DNA of 32,603 nt, taken from contig JANQJF010000041.1 of the NCBI GenBank assembly GCA_028281765.1, positions 1-32,603 of the forward strand, written 5' to 3'. The position numbers and the translations under genes are program-made. Shown here one piece after another: positions 6,340 to 14,350 of this stretch. The DNA is from Planctomycetota bacterium (GTDB lineage: Bacteria; Planctomycetota; UBA1135; UBA2386). How positions within the stretch are numbered: the stretch's first letter is position 1; each line of letters opens with the position of its first letter. The notes beneath the pieces were generated by a model. The model had not been told where the DNA came from. It made no database searches and saw only the letters and a program-made list of their open reading frames with translations.

Positions 6340-9339
6340 TCACCCGCGTCGCAACGCCAGCTCAAACCTGCCCCCATCCCCACGAACCTCGATCTCCTGC
6401 TCGCAGCGCCCGCCCCAAATGCTCGTCGCGCGGATCTTGTAGCGCCCCTCACGCAGCGCCTGCCGCATCACGAACGCCGAACCCTCGACCTCGGATGCGT
6501 GCGTCGACATCAGCGGCGTACCTGCCGCGGTTTCGATCGAGACGTGCAGGAGCCCGGTTCCGTCGTAGACGTTGTCCAGGAGCTCGAACGGGAAGCGCAA
6601 CTCGCACGCCGTGCCTGTTTCCGGCATCAGCCGAACGTGCGTCACCTCCCCTGCGTCTACGACGACCTCTTGCACCGTCGGCGCGCAGAGTTCTCCGAAC
6701 GCCACGACGGTGTAGCGACCCGGGGCGATCGGACCGTCCGGCTCGACTTCGTGGCCAGCAGGCGAAGTGACACGAAGGGTCGGACTCTGCGCGAGTCCGT
6801 CCGGCAGTTCGATACGAAGTTGACCCGGCCGAGCAAATCTCAGCGTGCCGAGATCGACCGAGTCGGCGTCGACAACGAGCGGCGTGGACCAAGCCGTGCC
6901 GAAGCGCGCGGACTCGTGACCGATCGCGTAGCGGCCCGGACGGAGTGGACCGACGTCGAAACGACCGCTTGCGTCGGGCGCGTGCCTCGCCACGCGTCGC
7001 ATCGGGAGCCGTCGCACGAGAAGCGTCGCGCCGGGTGCGGGGCGCCCGTCCGGCCCGACGAGCGAGCCCTTTACGTGAGCAGTGTGCGCGCGCCATGCCG
7101 GCACTTGCACCGTCCAGTCCTCGGGACCGGCGACGACGGAATCTCGTCCACCGAGAACCGTCAGCGAGTTGCCCGGCTCGACGACGCCGGCGCGGTGCAC
7201 GGCGAGCCGATACGGCGTGCCGGGCTCGGCGCCGCCGATCAAGAACGTGCCGTCGGCGCGCGTCCATGTGTGCCGTCGACGGTAGTGGTTGACCCGGGGC
7301 GAGCCGGTGTCGACGTTCGCTGCGATGATGTGGCCGGCGACGGGTAGGCCGCGTTCGTCGATCACGCGACCACGGATCTGCGTCTCGATGGACGCGCCGG
7401 GGTTCCAGGTCACGATCTCGCCGGGTTGGAACGTCAGGCGCGTCTCGTGCGTCCACGTTCGCATGTAGCGGTCGACGACGCGCACCCGCACGCGGCTCGC
7501 GGGCACGTCGGGCAGGTCGAACGTGCCGTCTGCGCGTACTTCGCAAGTCACGACGCGGAACACGGCGTCGAGGAACTGCGAACCGCTCCGGGGCACTTCG
7601 ACCATGATGTGGCGGCCGCCGAGGGGGCGCCCGCGCTCGTCCGTCAGGCGACCTCGAAGTCGGCCGGCTCGCGTGACGCGGAGCATGAGGTCGTCGATGC
7701 CTTCGTCGTCGACGTCGACGCACTGCGCGACGCTGCCGAACCCGGGGCGCCTGACCGCGACGACGGCTTCGCCCGGTTCGATGTCCTCGAACGCGAACTT
7801 GCCTTGCGAGTCCGTCGTGACGTACGCCGGGACGGCTCCGCGGCGCGTCTCGGGAGACGCATCGACATGGGCGTGCACGAGCGCGACGACGGCGCCGGTG
7901 ATCGGCTCGCCACGCGGGCCGAGGACGCGTCCCCGTAGATCCGCTCCGTCGTCGCCGACCTGAAGCAAGACTTCGCGTCCGACGCGACGGGGTTCGGAGG
8001 TCACGTAGCCGGGCTTGGTCGCCCAGACGAACGAGCCGGCTCCCGCGACCAGCACGCGGAACTCCCCGTTCTGGTCGCTCTCTGCGACGGTGACCCCGGT
8101 GTCGCAACGCGCGCGCGTTGCCGAAGCGCGGATCTGGGCGCCGGCGAGCGGTGCGCCGAGCGGGTCGAGCACGCGACCTCGGTGCATGCGCACGGCCGCG
8201 AGTTCGAACTCGTGCTCGAAGCGCGCGCCGTCCGCGAGTTCGAATTCGCGCGAAATCACGCTGCAGAACGGTCGGGCCATGACGCGGCCGGCCGGCAAGC
8301 GGTCGAAGCGTGCCACGCCGTCGTCGTCGGTGCGCGCGACGCGGGTCCGCGGGTCGAGCTGCATCGCGGCGACGAGTTCGCGGTCGTCGCGCGTCGCGGC
8401 GTACATCAGTTCGACGCCGTAGCCCGGGACGGGGTCACCCGACGTGTCGACTACGGTGATCTCGACCGTCGCGGTCGCTGGCGGTGGCGCGACGACTTCG
8501 CGTTCGGCCTTGGCGACCGGCGCCTTCTCGAACAGGGGAGCCGTGGACGGCGGGGGGGGATTCGAGTCGATCTCCGCGGCGATCGGTAGCGGTTCCGGCG
8601 GTGTGCTGTCCGCAACGTCGCCTTCAATCGTGAGTGCCGCCGTCGCGCCCGCGAGCGCGACGAACAGCAGGAGGAACCGCAGCGTCGTCGCTACGGTCAG
8701 CCCCGACGCGGCGACCTCGGGCGCGTGCATTTCCGCGTGCCGCAGGACTTCACTACGTACGCCCGCGAGCGCGTGCCCCGGCGTCAGCAGCGCGGCCGCG
8801 CCGAGTCCGAGTCCGGCCGGGAGAGCGCGACGCAGGAGCTGCATCCCGCGCACGACTTGACTGCGCACCGTGCCGGCCGACTGCTCGAGCACTTCAGCGA
8901 TCTGCTTCGCGTTGAGTCCGTGTTCGAGGTGCAGCGTCAACACCTGGCGATACGGCTGGTGGAGTCGCGCGAGCGCGCCGTGGAGCGAGTCGCCGAGTTC
9001 GTTTTCCTCGGCGATCACGCGCGGGTCGGGGACCTCGCGCTGCGTGAGCAGCTCCGGCACGACGCGCCGCTTGCCTTGCCGCCGCGCGCGGCGGGCGTGG
9101 TTCGCGAGGATGCCCATGAGCCACGGTTCCACCGGGCGACTCCGGTCGTACGACGCCGCCGACTCGATCGCGGTCAGGAACGTCGTCTGCACGAGATCCT
9201 CGGCCTGGCTCGCTTCCGGTGCGAGGTACAGCGCGAGGCGAAACAGTCCGGGAGCCATCCGGTCGAACACTTCGCCCAGGGCGTCGGTGTCACCGTGATG
9301 TCGGAAGTCGTCGAACAGGATTTCGGCGCTGCGCTGCAT
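6340..9339 (-). CDS. ECF sigma factor fused to a membrane anchor and CpD-type repeats
   Basis: A 999-residue protein. Residues ~6-90 are sigma-70 region 2 (EDLVQTTFLTAIES, then EPWLMGILANHARRARRQGK). Residues ~120-172 are region 4 (LNAKQIAEVLEQSAGTVRSQ, then RGMQLLRRAL). A hydrophobic stretch at ~181-193 and a clear transmembrane segment at ~216-237 (RFLLLFVALAGATAALTI) follow. After a Pro-rich linker come at least six repeats of the carboxypeptidase regulatory-like/prealbumin type, e.g. GRVLDPLGAPLAGAQIRA, RGRVLGPRGEPITGAVVAL and RGRVIDERGLPVAGHIIA. With the sigma domain inside, the repeats would lie outside the cytoplasm. Sigma factors with long C-terminal extensions are known in Planctomycetota; sensing through the repeats is inference. 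The ATG at 9337-9339 is chosen because region 2 begins directly after it; a weak GGGA lies just upstream. No separate anti-sigma gene is adjacent. Confidence 0.87.
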   Translation of the reverse strand: MQRSAEILFDDFRHHGDTDALGEVFDRMAPGLFRLALYLAPEASQAEDLVQTTFLTAIESAASYDRSRPVEPWLMGILANHARRARRQGKRRVVPELLTQREVPDPRVIAEENELGDSLHGALARLHQPYRQVLTLHLEHGLNAKQIAEVLEQSAGTVRSQVVRGMQLLRRALPAGLGLGAAALLTPGHALAGVRSEVLRHAEMHAPEVAASGLTVATTLRFLLLFVALAGATAALTIEGDVADSTPPEPLPIAAEIDSNPPPPSTAPLFEKAPVAKAEREVVAPPPATATVEITVVDTSGDPVPGYGVELMYAATRDDRELVAAMQLDPRTRVARTDDDGVARFDRLPAGRVMARPFCSVISREFELADGARFEHEFELAAVRMHRGRVLDPLGAPLAGAQIRASATRARCDTGVTVAESDQNGEFRVLVAGAGSFVWATKPGYVTSEPRRVGREVLLQVGDDGADLRGRVLGPRGEPITGAVVALVHAHVDASPETRRGAVPAYVTTDSQGKFAFEDIEPGEAVVAVRRPGFGSVAQCVDVDDEGIDDLMLRVTRAGRLRGRLTDERGRPLGGRHIMVEVPRSGSQFLDAVFRVVTCEVRADGTFDLPDVPASRVRVRVVDRYMRTWTHETRLTFQPGEIVTWNPGASIETQIRGRVIDERGLPVAGHIIAANVDTGSPRVNHYRRRHTWTRADGTFLIGGAEPGTPYRLAVHRAGVVEPGNSLTVLGGRDSVVAGPEDWTVQVPAWRAHTAHVKGSLVGPDGRPAPGATLLVRRLPMRRVARHAPDASGRFDVGPLRPGRYAIGHESARFGTAWSTPLVVDADSVDLGTLRFARPGQLRIELPDGLAQSPTLRVTSPAGHEVEPDGPIAPGRYTVVAFGELCAPTVQEVVVDAGEVTHVRLMPETGTACELRFPFELLDNVYDGTGLLHVSIETAAGTPLMSTHASEVEGSAFVMRQALREGRYKIRATSIWGGRCEQEIEVRGDGGRFELALRRG

Positions 9340-9353
9340 GGGATCCCACGAAT

Positions 9354-9369
9354 GGCCTCGAGCGAGGCC
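9354..9369 (-). promoter_or_regulatory. Inverted repeat in the leader of the sigma-fusion gene
   Basis: GGCCTCG (9354-9360) and CGAGGCC (9363-9369) form a perfect inverted repeat with a two-base centre, 14 bases upstream of the sigma-fusion start codon. If transcription starts near 9410, as the -10-like site suggests, this would fold as a hairpin in the mRNA leader just upstream of the ribosome site. It could instead be a protein-binding palindrome. Confidence 0.35.
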
Positions 9370-9415
9370 GCGTGCTGCAAGGAATCCGGGGCGAACCCGA
9401 AACACACACAAGTCC

Positions 9416-9422
9416 TAGAATA
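9416..9422. promoter_or_regulatory. Overlapping divergent -10-like elements
   Basis: On the plus strand 9416-9421 reads TAGAAT (five of six matches to TATAAT). On the minus strand 9417-9422 reads TATTCT (four of six). They would serve the secreted propeller gene (start 9549) and the sigma-fusion gene (start 9339). The site is an AT-rich island in GC-rich sequence. No good -35 element was found for either direction. Confidence 0.35.
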
Positions 9423-9443
9423 GCAGCGATTTGGCGATCCGTG

Positions 9444-9478
9444 GTGCGGAGAGGATTTCCTCGAATTCGACGCCGCAC
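9444..9478 (+). promoter_or_regulatory. Nested inverted repeats upstream of the propeller gene
   Basis: An outer pair, GTGCGG (9444-9449) and CCGCAC (9473-9478), encloses an inner pair, GAGGA (9451-9455) and TCCTC (9458-9462). If transcription begins near 9428 the structure lies in the roughly 120-base leader of the gene at 9549. It could be a leader hairpin or operator; no known riboswitch class is recognised. Confidence 0.25.
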
Positions 9479-9548
9479 GGCGCGCGCGTCGGGAACACAC
9501 AGGCCAGCAAGCTCTTCTCTTTCGAACCCATCCAGGAGCGAACTCTCC

Positions 9549-11021
9549 ATGTCGCGGATGACTCTCCCCCTCTTCGGCGCGTGCCTGTGCGCCGCATTCC
9601 CCTCACTCGCCGCCCAAAACCTCTACGGCGGCGGCACGACGAGCACTGGCGAAGTGCCCCAGCTGACGCTCAGCCGCTGGGATGCCGGCGAGTCGACCGA
9701 CTTCACGCTGTCGAACCTGCCGCTGGGCGTGAACTCGGGCTTTCTCGCGTTCTCGACCACGTCGACGCCGCTCGACTTCTTCCTGTGGGACGGGACCCTC
9801 ATGGTGGATCTCGCATCCGCCGTGTTCGCGCCGATGCCGACGACCTTCTCGGCGGAGCTGCCCGGCAGCCTCAACGGCGTCACGATGTTCTTCCAGGGAA
9901 TCATCCTCGAGCCGGGCACCGGATTGGTGATGACGGATGCGACCCGGATTCCGTTCTTCGAAGCGAAGGCGGCGTTCTCGTCCGGCTCGCAGGCGCACGT
10001 CCTCGACGAGGACCTGATGGCGATCGTCGGCAGCGCGAATGGCGTGAACGCGATGAGCACGGAGTTCACCCCGGACCGCGCGCGGCTCTACGCCGTGATC
10101 CACGGCTCGCCCGCGACCGTGCGGTGCTACGACGTCACGGGGAACGGCCTCAGCCTCGTCGACACGTTCTTGCTGTCGGGCACGAATCGCAACGGTTCGT
10201 GCATGGCGCAGGACGGCGCCAAGATGTGGGTCGCGTGCCACGACGGCATCAGCCAGATCGACACCGACCCGAGCAGCCCGAGCTACAACACCGAGACGGC
10301 GTACCTGCCGACGCCGATCACCGGTCAGCCGGGCACCGCGGGTGGCTCCGGCCCGATCTCGGTCGCGGCGATGCCGGACAACTCGAAGCTGTTCATCGCG
10401 TACGGCGAGGCCGTTGGCTGGCCGAATGCGGGCACGCTCGGGATCATGGATCTGCCGTCGGGCGCGACGCGCTCCGCGCCGCTGACGACCGGCGGCGACC
10501 TGCTCGGCTTCGCGCACGAGTACTCCGACGTCGTGATCGCCGAGAACGGCGACTTCGCCTACGTCGTCGAGTTCGGCGTCGACCCGTTCGGCGGCTTCGT
10601 CAACGGCTTCACGAATGGCGGTCTCGTCAGCGTGATCGAGACCGCGTCCGAGACCGAGATCCTGACGATCCCGACGGATGGCTTCGAGGCGCGCGAGATG
10701 GCGATCGACCTGCTCGACAAGAGCCTGTGGATCGCGCACGTCGACGGCAACGGCGATGCCGAGGCGGTGCGGATCGACATCGACACCCGGTCCGCGGACC
10801 TGTGGACGCTCACGGATCGACTGCCGATCACCAGCGGTCCGTTCGCTTCGGGTGCCGGTCCGCGCTCGGTCGCTCTGTCGGCCGACGGCAGCACCCTGCT
10901 GACGTCGACGCAAGGCAGCAGCAACCCCGAGCTGCATCGCCTCGACACGATCACCGGCGCGGTCACGACGATCGCGACGCCGGGGTCGTGGCCGGACGGC
11001 GTGTCGATCCAGCGCTACTGA
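9549..11021 (+). CDS. Secreted propeller-like protein with N-terminal 'PLD' module
   Basis: A 490-residue predicted exported protein. The ATG at 9549-9551 has an AGGAG Shine-Dalgarno at 9534-9538 and gives the signal peptide MSRMTLPLFGACLCAAFPSLAAQ. Residues ~30-135 form a module with TPLDFFLWDGTLMVDLASAV and GVTMFFQGIILEPGTG, alignable to the C-terminal module of the protein at 227-2431. The rest resembles an irregular beta-propeller of the YVTN/lactonase type (TEFTPDRARLYAVIHG, AAMPDNSKLFIAYG, VALSADGSTLLTSTQG), about six blades. No heme site or catalytic motif is visible. It is divergent from the sigma-fusion gene with 209 bases between starts, so it is a candidate target of that sigma factor (inference). 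It ends 13 bases before the convergent folE stop. Confidence 0.86.
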   Translation: MSRMTLPLFGACLCAAFPSLAAQNLYGGGTTSTGEVPQLTLSRWDAGESTDFTLSNLPLGVNSGFLAFSTTSTPLDFFLWDGTLMVDLASAVFAPMPTTFSAELPGSLNGVTMFFQGIILEPGTGLVMTDATRIPFFEAKAAFSSGSQAHVLDEDLMAIVGSANGVNAMSTEFTPDRARLYAVIHGSPATVRCYDVTGNGLSLVDTFLLSGTNRNGSCMAQDGAKMWVACHDGISQIDTDPSSPSYNTETAYLPTPITGQPGTAGGSGPISVAAMPDNSKLFIAYGEAVGWPNAGTLGIMDLPSGATRSAPLTTGGDLLGFAHEYSDVVIAENGDFAYVVEFGVDPFGGFVNGFTNGGLVSVIETASETEILTIPTDGFEAREMAIDLLDKSLWIAHVDGNGDAEAVRIDIDTRSADLWTLTDRLPITSGPFASGAGPRSVALSADGSTLLTSTQGSSNPELHRLDTITGAVTTIATPGSWPDGVSIQRY

Positions 11022-11034
11022 GGCGCCCCGTCGC

Positions 11035-11679
11035 TCAACTCGAGCGGATCATCGAGAGGAACTCGCGGCGGGTCTTCGAGTTCTCCCGAAACGCGCCGGT
11101 CATCCGGCTGGTGACCGTCACGCAGTCCGACTTGCGCACGCCGCGCGCCGACATGCACTGGTGTACGGCTTCGATGACGACGGCGACGCCCTTCGGCTTG
11201 AGCACGCGGTCCATCGCGTCCGCGATCTGCGCGGTCAGCTTCTCCTGGATCTGCAGCCGCTTGGCGTAGACGTCGACGAGGCGCGCGATCTTGGAGATTC
11301 CGACGACGCGCTTGTCCGGGAGATACGCGACGTGGGCCTTGCCCACGAACGGCACCATGTGGTGCTCGCAGTGAGACTCGAGCTGGATGTCGCGGAGCGT
11401 CACCATCTCGTCGTAGCCCTCGATCTCGCTGAACGTCTTCTTGAGGATGGCTTCGGGATCGGCCTTGTAGCCGGCGAAGAACTCCTCGTAGGCCTTGGTG
11501 ACGCGCTTGGGCGTCTCCAGCAGCCCTTCCCGAGTCGGGTCGTCCCCGGCCCAGGCGATCAGCGTGCGCACGGCGTCTTCGGCTTCGGCGCGAGTCGGGG
11601 TCGCGCCCTTCCCGTTCGTGGCGTGTGGTTTGCGCGCACCGTTCCGGCCGGCGTCGGTATCGAGTTCGAATTCGGTCAT
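11035..11679 (-). CDS. folE: GTP cyclohydrolase I
   Basis: A 214-residue enzyme that converts GTP to 7,8-dihydroneopterin triphosphate, the first step of folate and pterin synthesis, in the cytoplasm. The zinc ligands of the type I enzyme are present: C104 and H107 in [10 protein letters not shown], and C175 in [10 protein letters not shown]. Family hallmarks [17 protein letters not shown] and [11 protein letters not shown] are intact. The first ~30 residues are polar and Gly/Asn-rich, a variable N-terminal arm. Length is typical. It converges on the secreted propeller gene and diverges from the phosphatase gene, so it is probably transcribed alone from the AT-rich site near 11705. Confidence 0.97.
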   Translation of the reverse strand: MTEFELDTDAGRNGARKPHATNGKGATPTRAEAEDAVRTLIAWAGDDPTREGLLETPKRVTKAYEEFFAGYKADPEAILKKTFSEIEGYDEMVTLRDIQLESHCEHHMVPFVGKAHVAYLPDKRVVGISKIARLVDVYAKRLQIQEKLTAQIADAMDRVLKPKGVAVVIEAVHQCMSARGVRKSDCVTVTSRMTGAFRENSKTRREFLSMIRSS

Positions 11680-11698
11680 GATCGGTTTCGGAGTGGGG

Positions 11699-11718
11699 GC
11701 GCGGATTCTAAGCCGCGC
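11699..11718 (-). promoter_or_regulatory. Putative folE -10 element inside an inverted repeat
   Basis: On the minus strand 11705-11710 reads TAGAAT, a good -10 hexamer, 26 to 31 bases upstream of the folE start. It is flanked by GCGCGG (11699-11704) and CCGCGC (11713-11718), so the hexamer sits between the arms of an inverted repeat where a bound repressor would block it. The -35 region is poor (CTGGCA at 19-base spacing). Confidence 0.35.
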
Positions 11719-11768
11719 GCTGATCCGGTTGCCAGGATCGGGGCCCGCGGCGGCTAAAGTGAGACCCG

Positions 11769-12317
11769 ATGTCTCGAATCGCCCTTGCCATCGTCTGCTG
11801 CGTCGCCGTGGGCTGCGCCAACATCCACTCCGTCGACGGCGGCCGCCTCGTGCGGTGTGCGCAACTCGACGCCGACGACTATGCGGAACTCATCGAGGAG
11901 TACGGGATCCGCACGGTGGTGCGCCTGCGCGGCGGCAAGCCGGGGGACGAAGGCTTCGACGCGACCCGTCTGCCGACCGAGGCGGCCGGGGCCACGTTCG
12001 TCCACTTGCCGACGTCGGCCACGCGCATGCCCGAGCGGGACTACCTCGTGAACATCTGGCGCACGATCCAGACCGCGGAGTATCCGATGCTCGTGCACTG
12101 CAAGGCCGGCGCGGATCGCACCGGGCTCGCGAGCGCGCTCTACGTTCTGCACCGAACCGGAGACCTGCGTCTCGCGAAGGAGCAGCTGCACACGTTCCCC
12201 TACCTGCACATGGGGTGGGGGCGCACCGACGCGATGGACCAGGTGCTCGAGCAGTATGAACCCTACGCGGGCGTGCTCGACTTCGGCGACTGGGCGGCGA
12301 CGATCTACCGCAAGTAG
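11769..12317 (+). CDS. Lipoprotein tyrosine/dual-specificity phosphatase
   Basis: A 182-residue protein. The N-terminus [20 protein letters not shown] has a lipobox (AVGC) with C16 as the likely lipidated residue, so the mature protein should be membrane-tethered outside the cytoplasm. The catalytic P-loop [10 protein letters not shown] places the nucleophile at C111 and the phosphate-binding arginine at R117, the CX5R signature of cysteine-dependent tyrosine/dual-specificity phosphatases. Upstream strands ([30 protein letters not shown]) fit the family; D91 is a candidate general acid. Phosphotyrosine proteins, phosphoinositides or inositol phosphates are all possible substrates. Start at ATG 11769; a TAAAGT hexamer at 11755-11760 is close enough for a near-leaderless transcript. 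It converges on the nucleoside hydrolase gene with a four-base gap. Confidence 0.88.
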   Translation: MSRIALAIVCCVAVGCANIHSVDGGRLVRCAQLDADDYAELIEEYGIRTVVRLRGGKPGDEGFDATRLPTEAAGATFVHLPTSATRMPERDYLVNIWRTIQTAEYPMLVHCKAGADRTGLASALYVLHRTGDLRLAKEQLHTFPYLHMGWGRTDAMDQVLEQYEPYAGVLDFGDWAATIYRK

Positions 12318-12321
12318 CGGA

Positions 12322-14169
12322 TCAGTAGATCCAGTGCCCGTCGATGAGGCCGTTGTGCAGCAAGAGTAGCTGCTTGTCTCGCTCCCACGGCATTCCGACG
12401 ATGCCGTAGAGTTCATGGCTACCGAGCACGCGGCCGTGCGGTTGCACCATCGGGCCGAGGTTGTGCATCAGCAGCTTCCACGTGTGTCCGTCGAAGAACG
12501 TCCCATCATAGAACGCGCCGGACGCGAACAGCACGGGCGGACCGAGCGGGCTCGGCTCGACGGTGCCGAACCACGCGGTGCCGTTTTCGTCCAGGCTCAT
12601 CGCCGGGCCCTCACTGATGCCTCGCATCATGAGGTATCCCATGCGCACGCTGCCCGAGTAGATCGCCGTGCGCACCAGCGTGAAGTTGAACCCCGGCGGG
12701 TTCGGGATCGTCTGGGGTTGCAGCACCGTCACGCCGTTGACGGCTGCCGTGATCTGGTCGCCGACCGCGTCGATGCGGATCGCGAACGGCACACCCGCGG
12801 TTGCATTCGGCACGGCGATCTGCGGTGTGATCGGGCCGTAGCCCTGACCGAGATCCGCGAACAATCGGGTCGCGATCGTGTTGTTGCTGGTCTTGATGAA
12901 GAGCACGCGCGGTCCCGCTTGGAATCCGCCGTCGCGTGTGGGGGCGCGAAGCGTGAACCCGAGCCACTCGTGGTCGGAGCTGGGCATCATCGTCAGCTCG
13001 GAGACGATTGTCTGGTTTCCGAGGCGGTGCCCCATGACCAGGGCTTCGAGGTTCGTCGACGTGAAGACGACGTCGCCGTCGTCGATGGTGAGAGGACCGC
13101 TCCCGCCCTGCGAACGCATCACGCCCGAGTTGCCGTCTTCGAACGCAGCGATGACGGTCTGCGGCAAGCGAGGATTGGCAGGTGGCGCGATCTGGAGCGC
13201 GTCCAGCGTCGCCTGGAGTTCGGCCTCACCCTGCGACGTGTTGACATACTTCACGTAGCTGTGTGTCGAGTCCTGAGACGTCGTCCAGGAGTTGCCGTTC
13301 GAGGTGATGTTGTTGTAGCCGACGTCGACGCGGTTCCAGAGCGTGCCGAGGCCGCGCACGGCGTACACCACCGCGGAGTGGTCCCACGCCGGGCGGTCGG
13401 GCTGCGGCTGACCGGTGAACTGCTCGAAGAACGTCAGCCAGCTCTCGTACGCGTAGCCCACCGGATGCGTGTTCTCGAACGTGCGAATGACGTCCCCGGT
13501 GCGCACGTCGTCCGCGATCTCGATGCCGACGAACGTGTAGGGGACGCCGAGCGCATTCATCTCGTCGGCGACGAACCGCGTGACGGGCCACAGTCCGTTG
13601 TAGTGCGAGTTGAACTCGGTCCCGTGCGAGGGGAAGCCACCGGCGAGGCTGACGAGCTCGTGCACCTTGTTCTGCACGAGTTCGGCACCCGTCATCGGTG
13701 AGATCGCGTCGGCGGGCGAGCGCAGCAGCTCGTCGATGTTGGTGAGGAAGCCGATCGTGACGATGGTGATGCTGTCGTCGGGCGCCTCCGAGAGAAGCCT
13801 GCGGTAGAGATCGCACGCGTCTTCGCTCTCGGGGTCGTCGTTCGGGAACACGTGCGCGAGGTTGCCCGCGTACGCCGAGAGCTGCGGAATGAGCGAGCCG
13901 TTGTACTGTCCGATCGGGATGTTCGGCCTTCCGTAGAACGTGTTCACGGCGTCGATGCCGCGCGATGCCCAGGGCTCGAGCGAGCTGCACATCACGGCGC
14001 GGATCGAGCATTCACCGAGGTCGGCGAGAGCGTGCAAGACGCCGAGTGCTCCCGCGTCGTCGCAGTCAGCCCTAAAGTCGGTGTCCAGAATGACATCGAC
14101 CGGTGCCTGGGCGAAGAGGGGCGCCGAGAGCAGTCCGGCCAGAGTGAGGAATGGCGTGGCGAGCCTCAT
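12322..14169 (-). CDS. Secreted nucleoside hydrolase-like protein with C-terminal extension
   Basis: A 615-residue protein with signal peptide MRLATPFLTLAGLLSAPLFAQ. Residues ~26-330 match the inosine-uridine nucleoside hydrolase fold. The metal-binding aspartate cluster is in VILDTDFRADCDDAGAL (D29, D31, D35, D37, D38), a central VTIGFLTNIDELL segment follows, and the late active-site aspartate is in RPAWDHSAVVYAVRGLG. Such enzymes cleave the N-glycosidic bond of ribonucleosides; related secreted proteins in environmental bacteria are uncharacterised, so the substrate may differ. Residues ~335-615 are extra relative to the ~310-residue classical enzyme and are strand-rich (VSELTMMPSSDHEWLGFTLR, FAIRIDAVGDQITAAVNGV), consistent with a concanavalin/LamG-like jelly roll that could bind carbohydrate. 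No gene is close enough to form an operon. Confidence 0.83.
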   Translation of the reverse strand: MRLATPFLTLAGLLSAPLFAQAPVDVILDTDFRADCDDAGALGVLHALADLGECSIRAVMCSSLEPWASRGIDAVNTFYGRPNIPIGQYNGSLIPQLSAYAGNLAHVFPNDDPESEDACDLYRRLLSEAPDDSITIVTIGFLTNIDELLRSPADAISPMTGAELVQNKVHELVSLAGGFPSHGTEFNSHYNGLWPVTRFVADEMNALGVPYTFVGIEIADDVRTGDVIRTFENTHPVGYAYESWLTFFEQFTGQPQPDRPAWDHSAVVYAVRGLGTLWNRVDVGYNNITSNGNSWTTSQDSTHSYVKYVNTSQGEAELQATLDALQIAPPANPRLPQTVIAAFEDGNSGVMRSQGGSGPLTIDDGDVVFTSTNLEALVMGHRLGNQTIVSELTMMPSSDHEWLGFTLRAPTRDGGFQAGPRVLFIKTSNNTIATRLFADLGQGYGPITPQIAVPNATAGVPFAIRIDAVGDQITAAVNGVTVLQPQTIPNPPGFNFTLVRTAIYSGSVRMGYLMMRGISEGPAMSLDENGTAWFGTVEPSPLGPPVLFASGAFYDGTFFDGHTWKLLMHNLGPMVQPHGRVLGSHELYGIVGMPWERDKQLLLLHNGLIDGHWIY

Positions 14170-14350
14170 GGTGTGAACCTACGCAATGACCCGCCCCCGG
14201 AAGTCGGGGCTTTTGGGGGATTTTGCGCGCCGTTCGGCGCGACGGCAATGCACTGCGGTGTGGCGTGGTTCTCGCGTCCGGGGCACATGCCCGGCATGAT
14301 GACCGCACCACGCGGCCCGAACGAAGGGTCGTGCCACGCAATTGCAGTCC
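14170..14350. other. Divergent intergenic region with two hairpins
   Basis: This 181-base gap lies between the nucleoside hydrolase and S46 peptidase starts. At 14193-14210 a GC hairpin (GCCCC(C)G / CGGGGC, loop GAAGT) is followed by TTTT; it resembles a weak terminator on the plus strand, but no plus-strand gene ends here. At 14226-14241 CGCGCCG-TT-CGGCGCG is a perfect 16-bp palindrome and a possible operator. No clear promoter hexamers were identified. Confidence 0.3.

Noticed and set aside
3549..6452. 967-codon open frame on the minus strand opposite the cytochrome gene
   Set aside because: It is Arg/Val/Asp-rich without domain motifs and mirrors the codon bias of the real gene; typical antisense shadow in high-GC DNA.
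9431..11269. 612-codon plus-strand frame overlapping the secreted propeller gene
   Set aside because: It lacks a signal peptide or fold and runs into folE antisense; the frame at 9549 has a strong Shine-Dalgarno and protein-like sequence.
14193..14214. GC hairpin followed by TTTT as a terminator
   Set aside because: The stem has a bulge, the T-run is short, and no plus-strand gene ends upstream of it.
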